Shown piece after piece: positions 7,622-13,753 of a stretch of 19,752 nucleotides of DNA (position 1 is its first letter; every line of letters begins with the position of its first letter). Origin of the DNA: DASWTL01 sp036405495. GTDB lineage: Bacteria > Bacteroidota > Bacteroidia > Sphingobacteriales > Sphingobacteriaceae. The stretch spans positions 1 through 19,752 of the forward strand of contig DASWXL010000012.1 of the NCBI GenBank assembly GCA_036405495.1. Reading direction: 5' to 3'. The notes under the pieces were generated by a model. The model had not been told where the DNA came from. It saw only the letters and a list, made by a program, of their open reading frames with translations, and did no database searches. The position numbers were made by a program, and so were the translations under genes.

Positions 7622-8625
7622 TACAATTTAGTGGTTCTTTCGAATTGTTCTTTATTTGCGTCCTGTAATGCAGGATTTGGTTTCACCACCGGCAGTGGCT
7701 TTAATGTGTCGTAATGGTTGGATGAAATGACCGACTGCTGTGATATCTGACGTGGTCCTTCAATAACCCAGTCGCTCGTTTTCTTATGGTCAAAGCGGCA
7801 GGAGTTACAGATCCATTCTTCCACTTCGCCAAACTGATCCTTTCTTCCGGTAACGCGAAGCACTTCCTCGCCTTTATACCACAAGGTCACTTTGCCACAG
7901 CAGGTAGGGCAATCGCGGTGTGCATCAACCGGCTTGGTGAACCAAACACGGTTTTTGAACCGAAAGGTCTTATCAGTAAGGGCTCCTACCGGGCAAACGT
8001 CGATGACATTACCGGAGAAGTCGTTCTCAATTACGTTTTCAATATAGGTTCCGATCTCTGCAGCATCGCCGCGACCCAGAACTCCATGCTCACGTTTGTC
8101 GGTGATCTGATCTGCGGTATACACGCAACGGTAACACAGGATACAGCGGTTCATATGCAGCTGGATCTTGTCGCCGATATCGATACGGTCAAAGGTACGG
8201 CGCTCAAACTCATATCGCGTAGTAGCCAGTCCGTGCTCATAGCTCAGGTCCTGCAGGTGACACTCGCCGGCCTGGTCGCAGACCGGGCAATCAAGCGGGT
8301 GGTTGATAAGCAGCATTTCCACTACACCCTTACGTGCTTCGGTCACTTCCGGAGAAGTAATGTTCTGCACTTCCATTCCATCCATCACTGTGGTACGGCA
8401 TGAAGCCACCAGCTTAGGCATAGGTCTGGGATCCTTCTCAGATCCTTTTGAAACCTTTACCAAACATGTGCGGCACTTCCCGCCACTACCCTGCAGTTTT
8501 GAGTAATAGCACATTGCCGGCGGAACAATATCACCCCCGATCTGCCGTGCAGCATTCAGGATGCTTGTTCCCGGTTCTACATCAACCGTAATTCCGTCTA
8601 TCGTTACTTTAACCTTTTCAGACAT
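7621..8625 (-). CDS. nuoG: Short NuoG: 2Fe-2S/4Fe-4S electron-transfer subunit without the molybdopterin-like domain
   Basis: This 334-residue protein starts at the ATG at 8625; a TTG further up at 8637 lies inside a heptamer repeat. It has an N-terminal 2Fe-2S ferredoxin domain with Cys39, 51, 54, 76 (N1b). Next come His109, Cys113, 116, 122 (HPLDCPVCDQAGEC; N5) and Cys161, 164, 167, 211 (CILCYRC...CPVGA; N4). After that comes a region like the beginning of the molybdopterin oxidoreductase 4Fe-4S domain (Cys239, 242, 243, 273, 276), then about 58 residues and the stop. Classical NuoG is 680-910 residues, so the large C-terminal domain is absent. There is no sign of a frameshift: the stop overlaps the nuoH start neatly. 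All clusters of the main electron chain are kept, so the protein should be functional. Confidence 0.93.
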   Translation of the reverse strand: MSEKVKVTIDGITVDVEPGTSILNAARQIGGDIVPPAMCYYSKLQGSGGKCRTCLVKVSKGSEKDPRPMPKLVASCRTTVMDGMEVQNITSPEVTEARKGVVEMLLINHPLDCPVCDQAGECHLQDLSYEHGLATTRYEFERRTFDRIDIGDKIQLHMNRCILCYRCVYTADQITDKREHGVLGRGDAAEIGTYIENVIENDFSGNVIDVCPVGALTDKTFRFKNRVWFTKPVDAHRDCPTCCGKVTLWYKGEEVLRVTGRKDQFGEVEEWICNSCRFDHKKTSDWVIEGPRQISQQSVISSNHYDTLKPLPVVKPNPALQDANKEQFERTTKL

Positions 8626-8628
8626 CTT

Positions 8629-8663
8629 CAAATTCAAAAGTTAAAATTCAAAAGTCAAAACTC
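8629..8663. repeat. Five A-rich heptamers between the S23 gene and nuoG
   Basis: On the plus strand five consecutive 7-base units can be read: CAAATTC, AAAAGTT, AAAATTC, AAAAGTC, AAAACTC. All fit an AAAAnTC-like pattern with one or two changes. The array supplies the TGA stop of the S23 gene (8655-8657) and ends three bases before the nuoG ATG, so it occupies the whole junction. The same unit type occurs between nuoM and nuoN. Confidence 0.75.
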
Positions 8664-9020
8664 CTTATCCAGTTTAATAATGATGGAAGCTATGATCTTT
8701 GATAGTTCATCTGCTTCTTTCATCATTTCATCAATCTCGGAAATATCGACCTTTGATATATCTGTATCCTTTATGAGATTAAGCCAGTACTTCGTTTCGT
8801 TAGCAGATTTTAAAGCAATTATATAAAACCTTTTAAAATCCTTTTTTAAACTTCCTGACCTTCCTTCCTCAACATTAGCACCTATCGACGTTCCGCTCCT
8901 CAGAAGCTGATCGAAGATTGCGAAATGTATTCTTTCAAATTGTGAACTACTTACAAACCTTATGATATCTTTAGCAAACTCCAAACTTCGTTGCCTGATA
9001 TCATAGGGTTTTTCACTCAC
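8655..9020 (-). CDS. S23-type four-helix-bundle protein (23S rRNA intervening-sequence protein family)
   Basis: This 121-residue protein has the hallmarks of the family first found in intervening sequences of 23S rRNA genes: QLLRSGTSIGANVEEGRSG (about 38-56), followed by KKDFKRFYIIALKSANETKY and WLNLIKDT. It should fold as an up-down four-helix bundle; known relatives form pentamers, and the Avd accessory protein of diversity-generating retroelements is related. Function is unknown. The start is a GTG at 9020 (VSEKPYDIRQ as read); no ATG fits better. It lies alone between nuoF and nuoG, with 19 and 29 bases on its sides. G+C at 8701-9000 is 105/300 (35%), against 32/60 in a line of nuoF and 30/60 in one of nuoG, so it looks like an acquired insertion. 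No rRNA sequence surrounds it. Confidence 0.9.
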   Translation of the reverse strand: MSEKPYDIRQRSLEFAKDIIRFVSSSQFERIHFAIFDQLLRSGTSIGANVEEGRSGSLKKDFKRFYIIALKSANETKYWLNLIKDTDISKVDISEIDEMMKEADELSKIIASIIIKLDKEF

Positions 9021-9047
9021 CTTTTTTAATTTTTTAATTTTAAATTT
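9021..9047. repeat. A+T-rich heptad-like spacer between nuoF and the S23 gene
   Basis: On the coding strand the last codons of nuoF and the spacer read as runs of A broken by TT or TTT about every seven bases (AAAATTT, AAAATTA, AAAAATT, AAAAAAG). This continues to the GTG start of the S23 gene. The period is looser than in the two GTC-containing arrays, so kinship with them is only suggested. It forms the upstream edge of the S23 insertion. Confidence 0.45.
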
Positions 9048-10410
9048 TCACTTCTGCTGCCTCAATGGCAGGCAGCGGATCCGCGTAATTGGCCAATCCA
9101 TAATTTCTCGTCATTGCTTCGCCGGCGTTGGTCACATGCCATTCAAACTCATCACGGAAATGACGGATGGCACTCGCTACCGGCCATGCAGCAGCATCGC
9201 CAAGCGGGCAGATCGTATTTCCTTCAATTTTCTTTGCGACGTCAACCAGCAGATCGATATCACTCATTTTACCGTGGCCATATTCCAGCCGGTGAAGCAC
9301 TTTTTCAAGCCATCCTGTCCCTTCACGGCAAGGCGAACACTGTCCGCAGCTTTCATGGTGGTAGAAACGGCTGAAGTTCCAGGTGTTACGAACGATACAC
9401 TGATCCTCGTCGAAAGCGATCAGGCCGCCGGAGCCTAACATGGTTCCGGTCGCGAATCCGCCATCGGACAACGACTCATAAGACATCAGCCGCGGTTCGT
9501 TATTGATCGTTTTCAGAAATAAATTGGCCGGCAGGATAGGCACTGACGACCCTCCGGCAACCACTGCTTTCAGGCGCTTGCCATTAGCAATACCTCCACA
9601 GTACTCATCAGAGTAGATAAATTCTTCTGCTGGAAGGCCTAACTCGATTTCATATACTCCCGGCTTTGCAAGGTTTCCGCCGGCGGAGATCAGCTTTGTT
9701 CCGGTACTTCTGCCAATACCGATCTTTGCATACTCGTCGCCACCATCGTTGATGATCGGCACTACTGCTGCGATGGATTCCACGTTGTTAACTACCGTCG
9801 GGCAGTCGTATAATCCTGAGATCGCCGGGAACGGAGGTTTGATACGCGGGTTACCACGCTTACCTTCCAGCGACTCAATCAGGGCAGTTTCCTCACCGCA
9901 GATATAAGCGCCGCCACCCGGCTGCACATACAACTCCAGGTCATAACCTGTCCCTAAGATATTCTTACCTAAAAACCCTGCGTTCTTTGCTTCCGCGATA
10001 GCCTTCTCCAGGATGCGGATCTGAGGCATCATCTCACCACGTACATAGATGTACGAAGTGTTAGCACCCAGCGCGAAACTCGACACGATCATTCCCTCGA
10101 TCAATGCGTGAGGGATATGTGTCATCAGGTATCTGTCTTTGAATGTTCCCGGTTCAGATTCGTCACCGTTACAAACCAGGTAACGTGGCTTTCCTTCCGG
10201 CTTTGCCAGAAAGCTCCACTTCATTCCGGTAGGGAAACCTGCACCGCCCCGTCCGCGTAAGCCGGATTTCTTCACTTCTTCCACCACATCATCTGTAGAC
10301 ATTGTTTTCAAAGCTTTCTCCACGGCCCGGTAACCACCCATTTTGCGGTACACCTCGAACGTATTAATGCCCGGAACGTTTATATGTTCTAATAATAACT
10401 TACGAGCCAC
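9040..10410 (-). CDS. nuoF: NADH-quinone oxidoreductase subunit F (NADH- and FMN-binding, N3 cluster)
   Basis: This 456-residue subunit oxidises NADH through FMN and passes electrons to the N3 4Fe-4S cluster. Visible motifs are GRGGAGFPTGMKWSF (53-67) and NGDESEPGTFKDR (81-93) for nucleotide and FMN binding, GGGAYICGEETAL (165-177), and the N3 ligands Cys355, 358, 361 (ESCGQCSPCREGTGW) plus Cys401 (TICPLGDAA). These are one residue off the Thermus numbering, so spacing is conserved. The start is a GTG at 10410, two bases after the nuoE stop; it gives the N-terminus MARKLLLEHI expected for relatives. It is followed by the S23 gene rather than directly by nuoG. Confidence 0.97.
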   Translation of the reverse strand: MARKLLLEHINVPGINTFEVYRKMGGYRAVEKALKTMSTDDVVEEVKKSGLRGRGGAGFPTGMKWSFLAKPEGKPRYLVCNGDESEPGTFKDRYLMTHIPHALIEGMIVSSFALGANTSYIYVRGEMMPQIRILEKAIAEAKNAGFLGKNILGTGYDLELYVQPGGGAYICGEETALIESLEGKRGNPRIKPPFPAISGLYDCPTVVNNVESIAAVVPIINDGGDEYAKIGIGRSTGTKLISAGGNLAKPGVYEIELGLPAEEFIYSDEYCGGIANGKRLKAVVAGGSSVPILPANLFLKTINNEPRLMSYESLSDGGFATGTMLGSGGLIAFDEDQCIVRNTWNFSRFYHHESCGQCSPCREGTGWLEKVLHRLEYGHGKMSDIDLLVDVAKKIEGNTICPLGDAAAWPVASAIRHFRDEFEWHVTNAGEAMTRNYGLANYADPLPAIEAAEVKI

Positions 10411-10412
10411 AA

Positions 10413-10955
10413 TTATTTTGTTTGATCAACAGGCTTTGCTGCTGTTGTTAACCGTAAACTTTCTATCAACTCATCGATCTTACCTTCGGTAAGGTTCTCA
10501 TGGAACGTATATTCAGGGCCGATCTGTAAAACAGGACCCATGCCGCAGGCGGCAAGGCACTCAACCCCTCTCCAGCTGAATAAACCGTCAGCTGTTACTT
10601 CCCCTTCTTTCACATCGAGCTTCTCCTCAATGTACTTCATGATCTTTTCTGCACCTACCAGACAGCACGGACCCGTACGGCAAACTTCAAGCACATATTT
10701 TCCCTGAGGCTTCAGGAAGTACATAGTATAAAATGTAGCAACCTCATAAACCTCAATAGGCTTAATATTCAGGAATTCCGCTACCTTATCCATTGCCGGG
10801 GTACTCACCCATCCGAACTCCGCCTGTACCAGGTGAAGGATCGGAAGCAAAGCAGACTTTTGCCTGCCTTCGGGATACCGGCTCACTATCTCCTGAAACC
10901 TAGTGATCAGTTCCGGTGTGAAAGTAACCTCTTCTGTTTGTGTTATACTAAGCAT
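10413..10955 (-). CDS. nuoE: NADH-quinone oxidoreductase subunit E (2Fe-2S, N1a)
   Basis: This 180-residue thioredoxin-like 2Fe-2S protein of the NADH dehydrogenase module is the partner of NuoF. The N1a ligands are Cys92 and Cys97 (VCRTGPCCLVG) and Cys133 and Cys137 (CLAACGMGP), in the C-x4-C ... C-x3-C arrangement. The N-terminal helical region (about 14-80) contains the family pattern LPILHLVQAEFGWV. The ATG at 10955 lies within the end of nuoD, with an 8-base overlap ATGCTTAG, suggesting translational coupling. Length is slightly above the E. coli protein (166). Confidence 0.97.
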   Translation of the reverse strand: MLSITQTEEVTFTPELITRFQEIVSRYPEGRQKSALLPILHLVQAEFGWVSTPAMDKVAEFLNIKPIEVYEVATFYTMYFLKPQGKYVLEVCRTGPCCLVGAEKIMKYIEEKLDVKEGEVTADGLFSWRGVECLAACGMGPVLQIGPEYTFHENLTEGKIDELIESLRLTTAAKPVDQTK

Positions 10956-12156
10956 CTAACTCTCCCGCAATAACATTTAAACTACTCATATTAACGATAG
11001 CGTCAGAAAGAAGCATTCCGGCGCTCATTGGAGCGTACATCTGATAATTAATAAAGCTTGGACGACGGAAATGCAGACGGTACGGCGTACGTCCGCCGTC
11101 ATTAACGAGGTAAAAGCCAAGTTCGCCGTTACCACCTTCAACGGCGTGGTAAACTTCGGTTTTCGGAGTATCGATCTCACCCATAACGATCTTGAAGTGA
11201 TAGATCAGCGCTTCCATATTATTATAGACCTGCTCTTTCGGAGGAAGATAAAACTCAGGCACATCAGCATGGAAAACTCCTTTAGGTTCCTTTTCTATCT
11301 TCTCAAGCGCCTGCTCAATGATGCGCAGACTTTGCCACATTTCCTCATTACGCAGCAGGTAACGATCATAAACATCACCATTGGTGCCTACCGGGACCTC
11401 AAAGTCGAAATCCTCATATGAAGAATACGGTTCCATGGCACGAACGTCCATATCCACACCCGTAGCGCGTAATATCGGTCCGCTCCAGCTGTAATTCAGT
11501 GCTGTTTCCGCATCAACGGCAGCAACGCCGATTGTCCGGTCCATAAAGATCCGGTTCCGGTTGAACAGTGCTTCGAACTCTTTTAATACAGGAGGGAAAT
11601 CTTTGACGAACTTACGGATCTTGGCAAAGGCGATGTCATTGAAATCACGCTCAAAGCCACCGATACGACCGATGTTTGTCGTCAGACGTGCGCCGCAGAT
11701 CTCTTCATAGATCTCGTACACGTGTTCACGCTCTTCCATCAGGTAAAGGAAGCCGGTATAAGCTCCGGTATCCACACCAAGGATCCCGTTACAGATCAGG
11801 TGATCGGTGATACGCGCAAGCTCCATCACAATGACCCTCATATAGTCAACCCGCTTAGGCGTTTGAATATTCAGGAGTTTCTCCACCGTCATGTGCCAGC
11901 CCATATTGTTGATCGGCGATGAACAGTAGTTCAGACGGTCGGTCAGCGGAGTGATCTGGTAGAACGGACGGTGTTCGGCAATTTTTTCAAATGCCCGGTG
12001 AATATATCCGATGGTAGAAACGCCGCTCACAATACGCTCACCGTCCATCTGCAGCACGTTCTGGAATACTCCGTGTGTTGCCGGGTGGGTCGGACCGAGG
12101 TTCAGGGTGGCTGTTTCGTCCAGCTGGTTTATATCAGTAACAAAAGGATTGTTCAT
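10948..12156 (-). CDS. nuoD: NADH-quinone oxidoreductase subunit D (49 kDa type)
   Basis: This 402-residue subunit forms the quinone-reduction site with NuoB. The N-terminal GPTHPATHGV carries His28, and DRLNYCSSPINNMG carries Tyr77. These are 49 residues apart, as are the quinone-headgroup ligands His38 and Tyr87 of the Thermus subunit. RITDHLICNGILGVD and the C-terminal region related to NiFe-hydrogenase large subunits are also present. It is a stand-alone NuoD, not fused to NuoC as in E. coli. The ATG at 12156 overlaps the nuoC TAA by one base; the end overlaps nuoE by eight. Confidence 0.97.
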   Translation of the reverse strand: MNNPFVTDINQLDETATLNLGPTHPATHGVFQNVLQMDGERIVSGVSTIGYIHRAFEKIAEHRPFYQITPLTDRLNYCSSPINNMGWHMTVEKLLNIQTPKRVDYMRVIVMELARITDHLICNGILGVDTGAYTGFLYLMEEREHVYEIYEEICGARLTTNIGRIGGFERDFNDIAFAKIRKFVKDFPPVLKEFEALFNRNRIFMDRTIGVAAVDAETALNYSWSGPILRATGVDMDVRAMEPYSSYEDFDFEVPVGTNGDVYDRYLLRNEEMWQSLRIIEQALEKIEKEPKGVFHADVPEFYLPPKEQVYNNMEALIYHFKIVMGEIDTPKTEVYHAVEGGNGELGFYLVNDGGRTPYRLHFRRPSFINYQMYAPMSAGMLLSDAIVNMSSLNVIAGELDA

Positions 12157-12659
12157 TATCTTCCGAAGAAATAATCTTTTTTATCAACACGATTAGGGTC
12201 TTCCAGCGGAAATTCTCTTCTCATCGGGAACACGTCCATATCGTCAACATTTAATATACGGACCAGATTAGGATGCCCTTCAAAGTTGATCCCAAAGAAG
12301 TCGTATGTCTCCCGCTCCATCCAGTTGGCTCCCTGCCACAGCGGGGTTGCCGATGCGACCGATGGTTTTTCACCATTCAGGAACACTTTGATCCGCACGC
12401 GAACATTGTTAGTGAGACTGTGGAGGTGATAAATAACGCCGATAGGCAATTCCTTTTCAGGATAATGGATACCGGTGATATCAGTCAGGTAGATGAAGGC
12501 AAGTTCCTTGTCTTCTTTCAGGTATTGAAGAAGGCCCAATATGGTCTCCTTATTTGTTTCAAAGGTCAGCAGGCCGTACGGTTCAGCCGGAACCGTGATC
12601 TTTTCGCCAAAACGGGCGGTTATTTTTTGTAATACAGCCTGGTTTGATAGTTTACCCAT
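12156..12659 (-). CDS. nuoC: NADH-quinone oxidoreductase subunit C (30 kDa type)
   Basis: This 167-residue subunit of the peripheral arm is a scaffold for the NuoB/NuoD connecting module and has no cofactor of its own. The family signature is at the C-terminus: ERETYDFFGINFEGHPNLVR followed by MRREFPLEDPNRVDKKDYFF. Length fits free-standing NuoC proteins (160-220). The ATG at 12659 shares one base with the nuoB TAA, and its own TAA shares one base with the nuoD ATG, so B, C and D form a tightly coupled block. Confidence 0.96.
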   Translation of the reverse strand: MGKLSNQAVLQKITARFGEKITVPAEPYGLLTFETNKETILGLLQYLKEDKELAFIYLTDITGIHYPEKELPIGVIYHLHSLTNNVRVRIKVFLNGEKPSVASATPLWQGANWMERETYDFFGINFEGHPNLVRILNVDDMDVFPMRREFPLEDPNRVDKKDYFFGR

Positions 12660-13201
12660 TACTGGATTCCGTATTTTGCTAATAATTCTTTGTACTCAGG
12701 AGAGTTTCTGCGGCGAAGCGATTCGTTCTTCACCAGCTCCTGTACTTTTAATATGCCGCTCAGGTAAGCTTCAGGACGCGGAGGGCAACCGGGCACGTAA
12801 ACATCCACGGGGATGATCTCATCAATACCCTGCAGCACTGAATAAGTATCGAAAATACCACCACTTGATGCACAGGCGCCAACGGCGACAACCCAGCGTG
12901 GTTCGGCCATCTGGATATACACCTGTTTCAGAACGGGGGCCATCTTCTTGGCAATGGTACCCATTACCAGGAGCATATCAGCCTGACGCGGCGAGAAAGA
13001 AGGTCTCTCAGCACCGAAACGGGCAATATCATAATGGGCTCCCATGGTGGCCATGAACTCGATACCGCAGCAGGAAGTTGCAAACGGCAATGGCCACAAA
13101 GAGTGAGAACGGGCCAACCCTATTACTTTATCGAAGGAAGTTGCAAAGAAACCTGCGCCTTCTACACCCGGAGGAGCTTCTACTAATTTTATATCGCTCA
13201 T
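12659..13201 (-). CDS. nuoB: NADH-quinone oxidoreductase subunit B (N2 cluster)
   Basis: This 180-residue subunit (PSST type) holds the terminal 4Fe-4S cluster N2 that reduces quinone. Ligands are the tandem Cys44 and Cys45 (ATSCCGIEFM), Cys110 (VGACASSGG) and Cys139 (VPGCPPRP), one residue off the Thermus positions. I place the start at the ATG at 13201 (MSDIKLVEAPPG) because it is preceded by AAAGGG at good distance and matches the family N-terminus. An in-frame ATG at 13222 would add seven residues. It is separated from nuoA by 100 bases. Confidence 0.96.
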   Translation of the reverse strand: MSDIKLVEAPPGVEGAGFFATSFDKVIGLARSHSLWPLPFATSCCGIEFMATMGAHYDIARFGAERPSFSPRQADMLLVMGTIAKKMAPVLKQVYIQMAEPRWVVAVGACASSGGIFDTYSVLQGIDEIIPVDVYVPGCPPRPEAYLSGILKVQELVKNESLRRRNSPEYKELLAKYGIQ

Positions 13202-13301
13202 ATCCCTTTCAGCTAAACACATCTCTCCAACGAGAAAGTGTCAAAATTACAATATTTAAACGTATGTATCAGGGAATACAGTATTTAGAAACATTCTAAA
13301 A
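13202..13301 (-). other. nuoA-nuoB intergenic region with hairpin and weak promoter-like box
   Basis: This is the largest gap within the nuo operon apart from the S23 insertion. Directly after the nuoA stop lies a 7-bp A+T-rich hairpin: TTTAGAA at 13284-13290 and TTCTAAA at 13294-13300, loop of three. On the minus strand 13249-13242 reads TAATTTTG, a match to the -7 consensus TAnnTTTG, about 41 bases before the nuoB ATG, without a convincing -33 box. The region may be a processing or stability element, or a second promoter for nuoB onward. Confidence 0.35.
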
Positions 13302-13676
13302 CTACCGATTCCAGTCCAATACCCCTTTTTTAATCACATAAATGAAACCCGCAAGCAACGTGCCCATAAAAACGAACATCTCGATCAGGCCGTTAAGCCC
13401 GAACTCGCGGAAGTTCACTGCCCACGGATACATGAAAATTACTTCGATGTCGAAAATCACGAACAGAATGGCTACCAGAAAATACTTAATATTAAAAGGC
13501 TGGCGTGCATTTCCGACCGACTCGATACCTGATTCAAACGGAACCAACTTTTCGTCTGTCTTTCTTTTAGGACCTATCAAATGGGTCAGAACCATAGTAG
13601 ATACGACAAATCCCAGAGCCACGACCATTTGAAATATGATCGGCAGATAATTTATTGAGGTACTTTGTGCTTCCAT
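13302..13676 (-). CDS. nuoA: NADH-quinone oxidoreductase subunit A
   Basis: This 124-residue, three-helix membrane subunit (ND3 homologue) sits at the junction of the two arms. The conserved loop is seen as KLVPFESGIESVGNARQPFN, followed by YFLVAILFVIFDIEVIFMYPW with the family's acidic residues, and LDW near the C-terminus. The loop has Ser where mitochondrial ND3 has the switch cysteine, as in many bacteria. The start is the ATG at 13676 (MEAQSTSINYLP); upstream in-frame codons to 13715 only read through the promoter and terminator. It is the first gene of the nuo operon. Confidence 0.95.
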   Translation of the reverse strand: MEAQSTSINYLPIIFQMVVALGFVVSTMVLTHLIGPKRKTDEKLVPFESGIESVGNARQPFNIKYFLVAILFVIFDIEVIFMYPWAVNFREFGLNGLIEMFVFMGTLLAGFIYVIKKGVLDWNR

Positions 13677-13689
13677 ACAAAATTTGGCG

Positions 13690-13697
13690 CAAATATA
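13690..13697 (-). promoter_or_regulatory. Candidate -7 element of the nuo operon promoter
   Basis: The minus strand reads TATATTTG here, a full match to the Bacteroidota -7 consensus TAnnTTTG. It is 13 bases from the nuoA ATG, so transcripts would have a very short leader or be nearly leaderless. A TTTG lies 15 bases upstream, inside the preceding terminator loop, closer than the usual -33 spacing. Support comes from consensus, from position at the head of the operon and from the terminator just upstream. Confidence 0.5.
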
Positions 13698-13702
13698 AAC
13701 AA

Positions 13703-13730
13703 AGCGAGCCGACAAAACTGTCGGCTCGCT
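13703..13730 (-). terminator. Intrinsic terminator between the TPR gene and nuoA
   Basis: AGCGAGCCGACA (13703-13714) and TGTCGGCTCGCT (13719-13730) are a perfect 12-bp G+C-rich stem with a 4-base loop. On the minus strand the stem is followed by TTGTTTATATTT, and on the plus strand by GTATTATTTTT. It lies 23 bases after the stop of the TPR gene and 26 bases ahead of nuoA. It therefore separates the TonB-cluster transcript from the nuo transcript. Confidence 0.85.
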
Positions 13731-13753
13731 GTATTATTTTTAATGAGTTACGG

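Noticed and set aside
7786..8403. A 205-codon plus-strand reading frame opposite nuoG
   Set aside because: It is fully antisense to a well-conserved gene, has no recognisable motif, and lies in a region where all genes run the other way; it is a frame shadow of the nuoG codons.
7621..8625. nuoG as a pseudogene truncated by a frameshift
   Set aside because: The stop overlaps the nuoH start in the same 1-base manner as other junctions, there is no room for a lost domain before nuoH, and all main-chain cluster ligands are intact.
8626..8637. Four-residue extension of nuoG from a TTG at 8637
   Set aside because: The TTG is part of the heptamer repeat and the ATG at 8625 gives the normal ferredoxin-domain start.
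8629..8663. CRISPR array or phage attachment site at the heptamer repeats
   Set aside because: Units are 7 bases without spacers, and there are no cas, integrase or recombinase genes in the window.
8655..9020. Diversity-generating retroelement because the S23 protein resembles Avd
   Set aside because: No reverse transcriptase, template repeat or variable repeat is present nearby; the protein fits the free-standing S23 group better.
13677..13715. N-terminal extension of nuoA from a TTG at 13715
   Set aside because: The added codons would translate the -7 box and one arm of the terminator; the ATG at 13676 gives the normal NuoA length.
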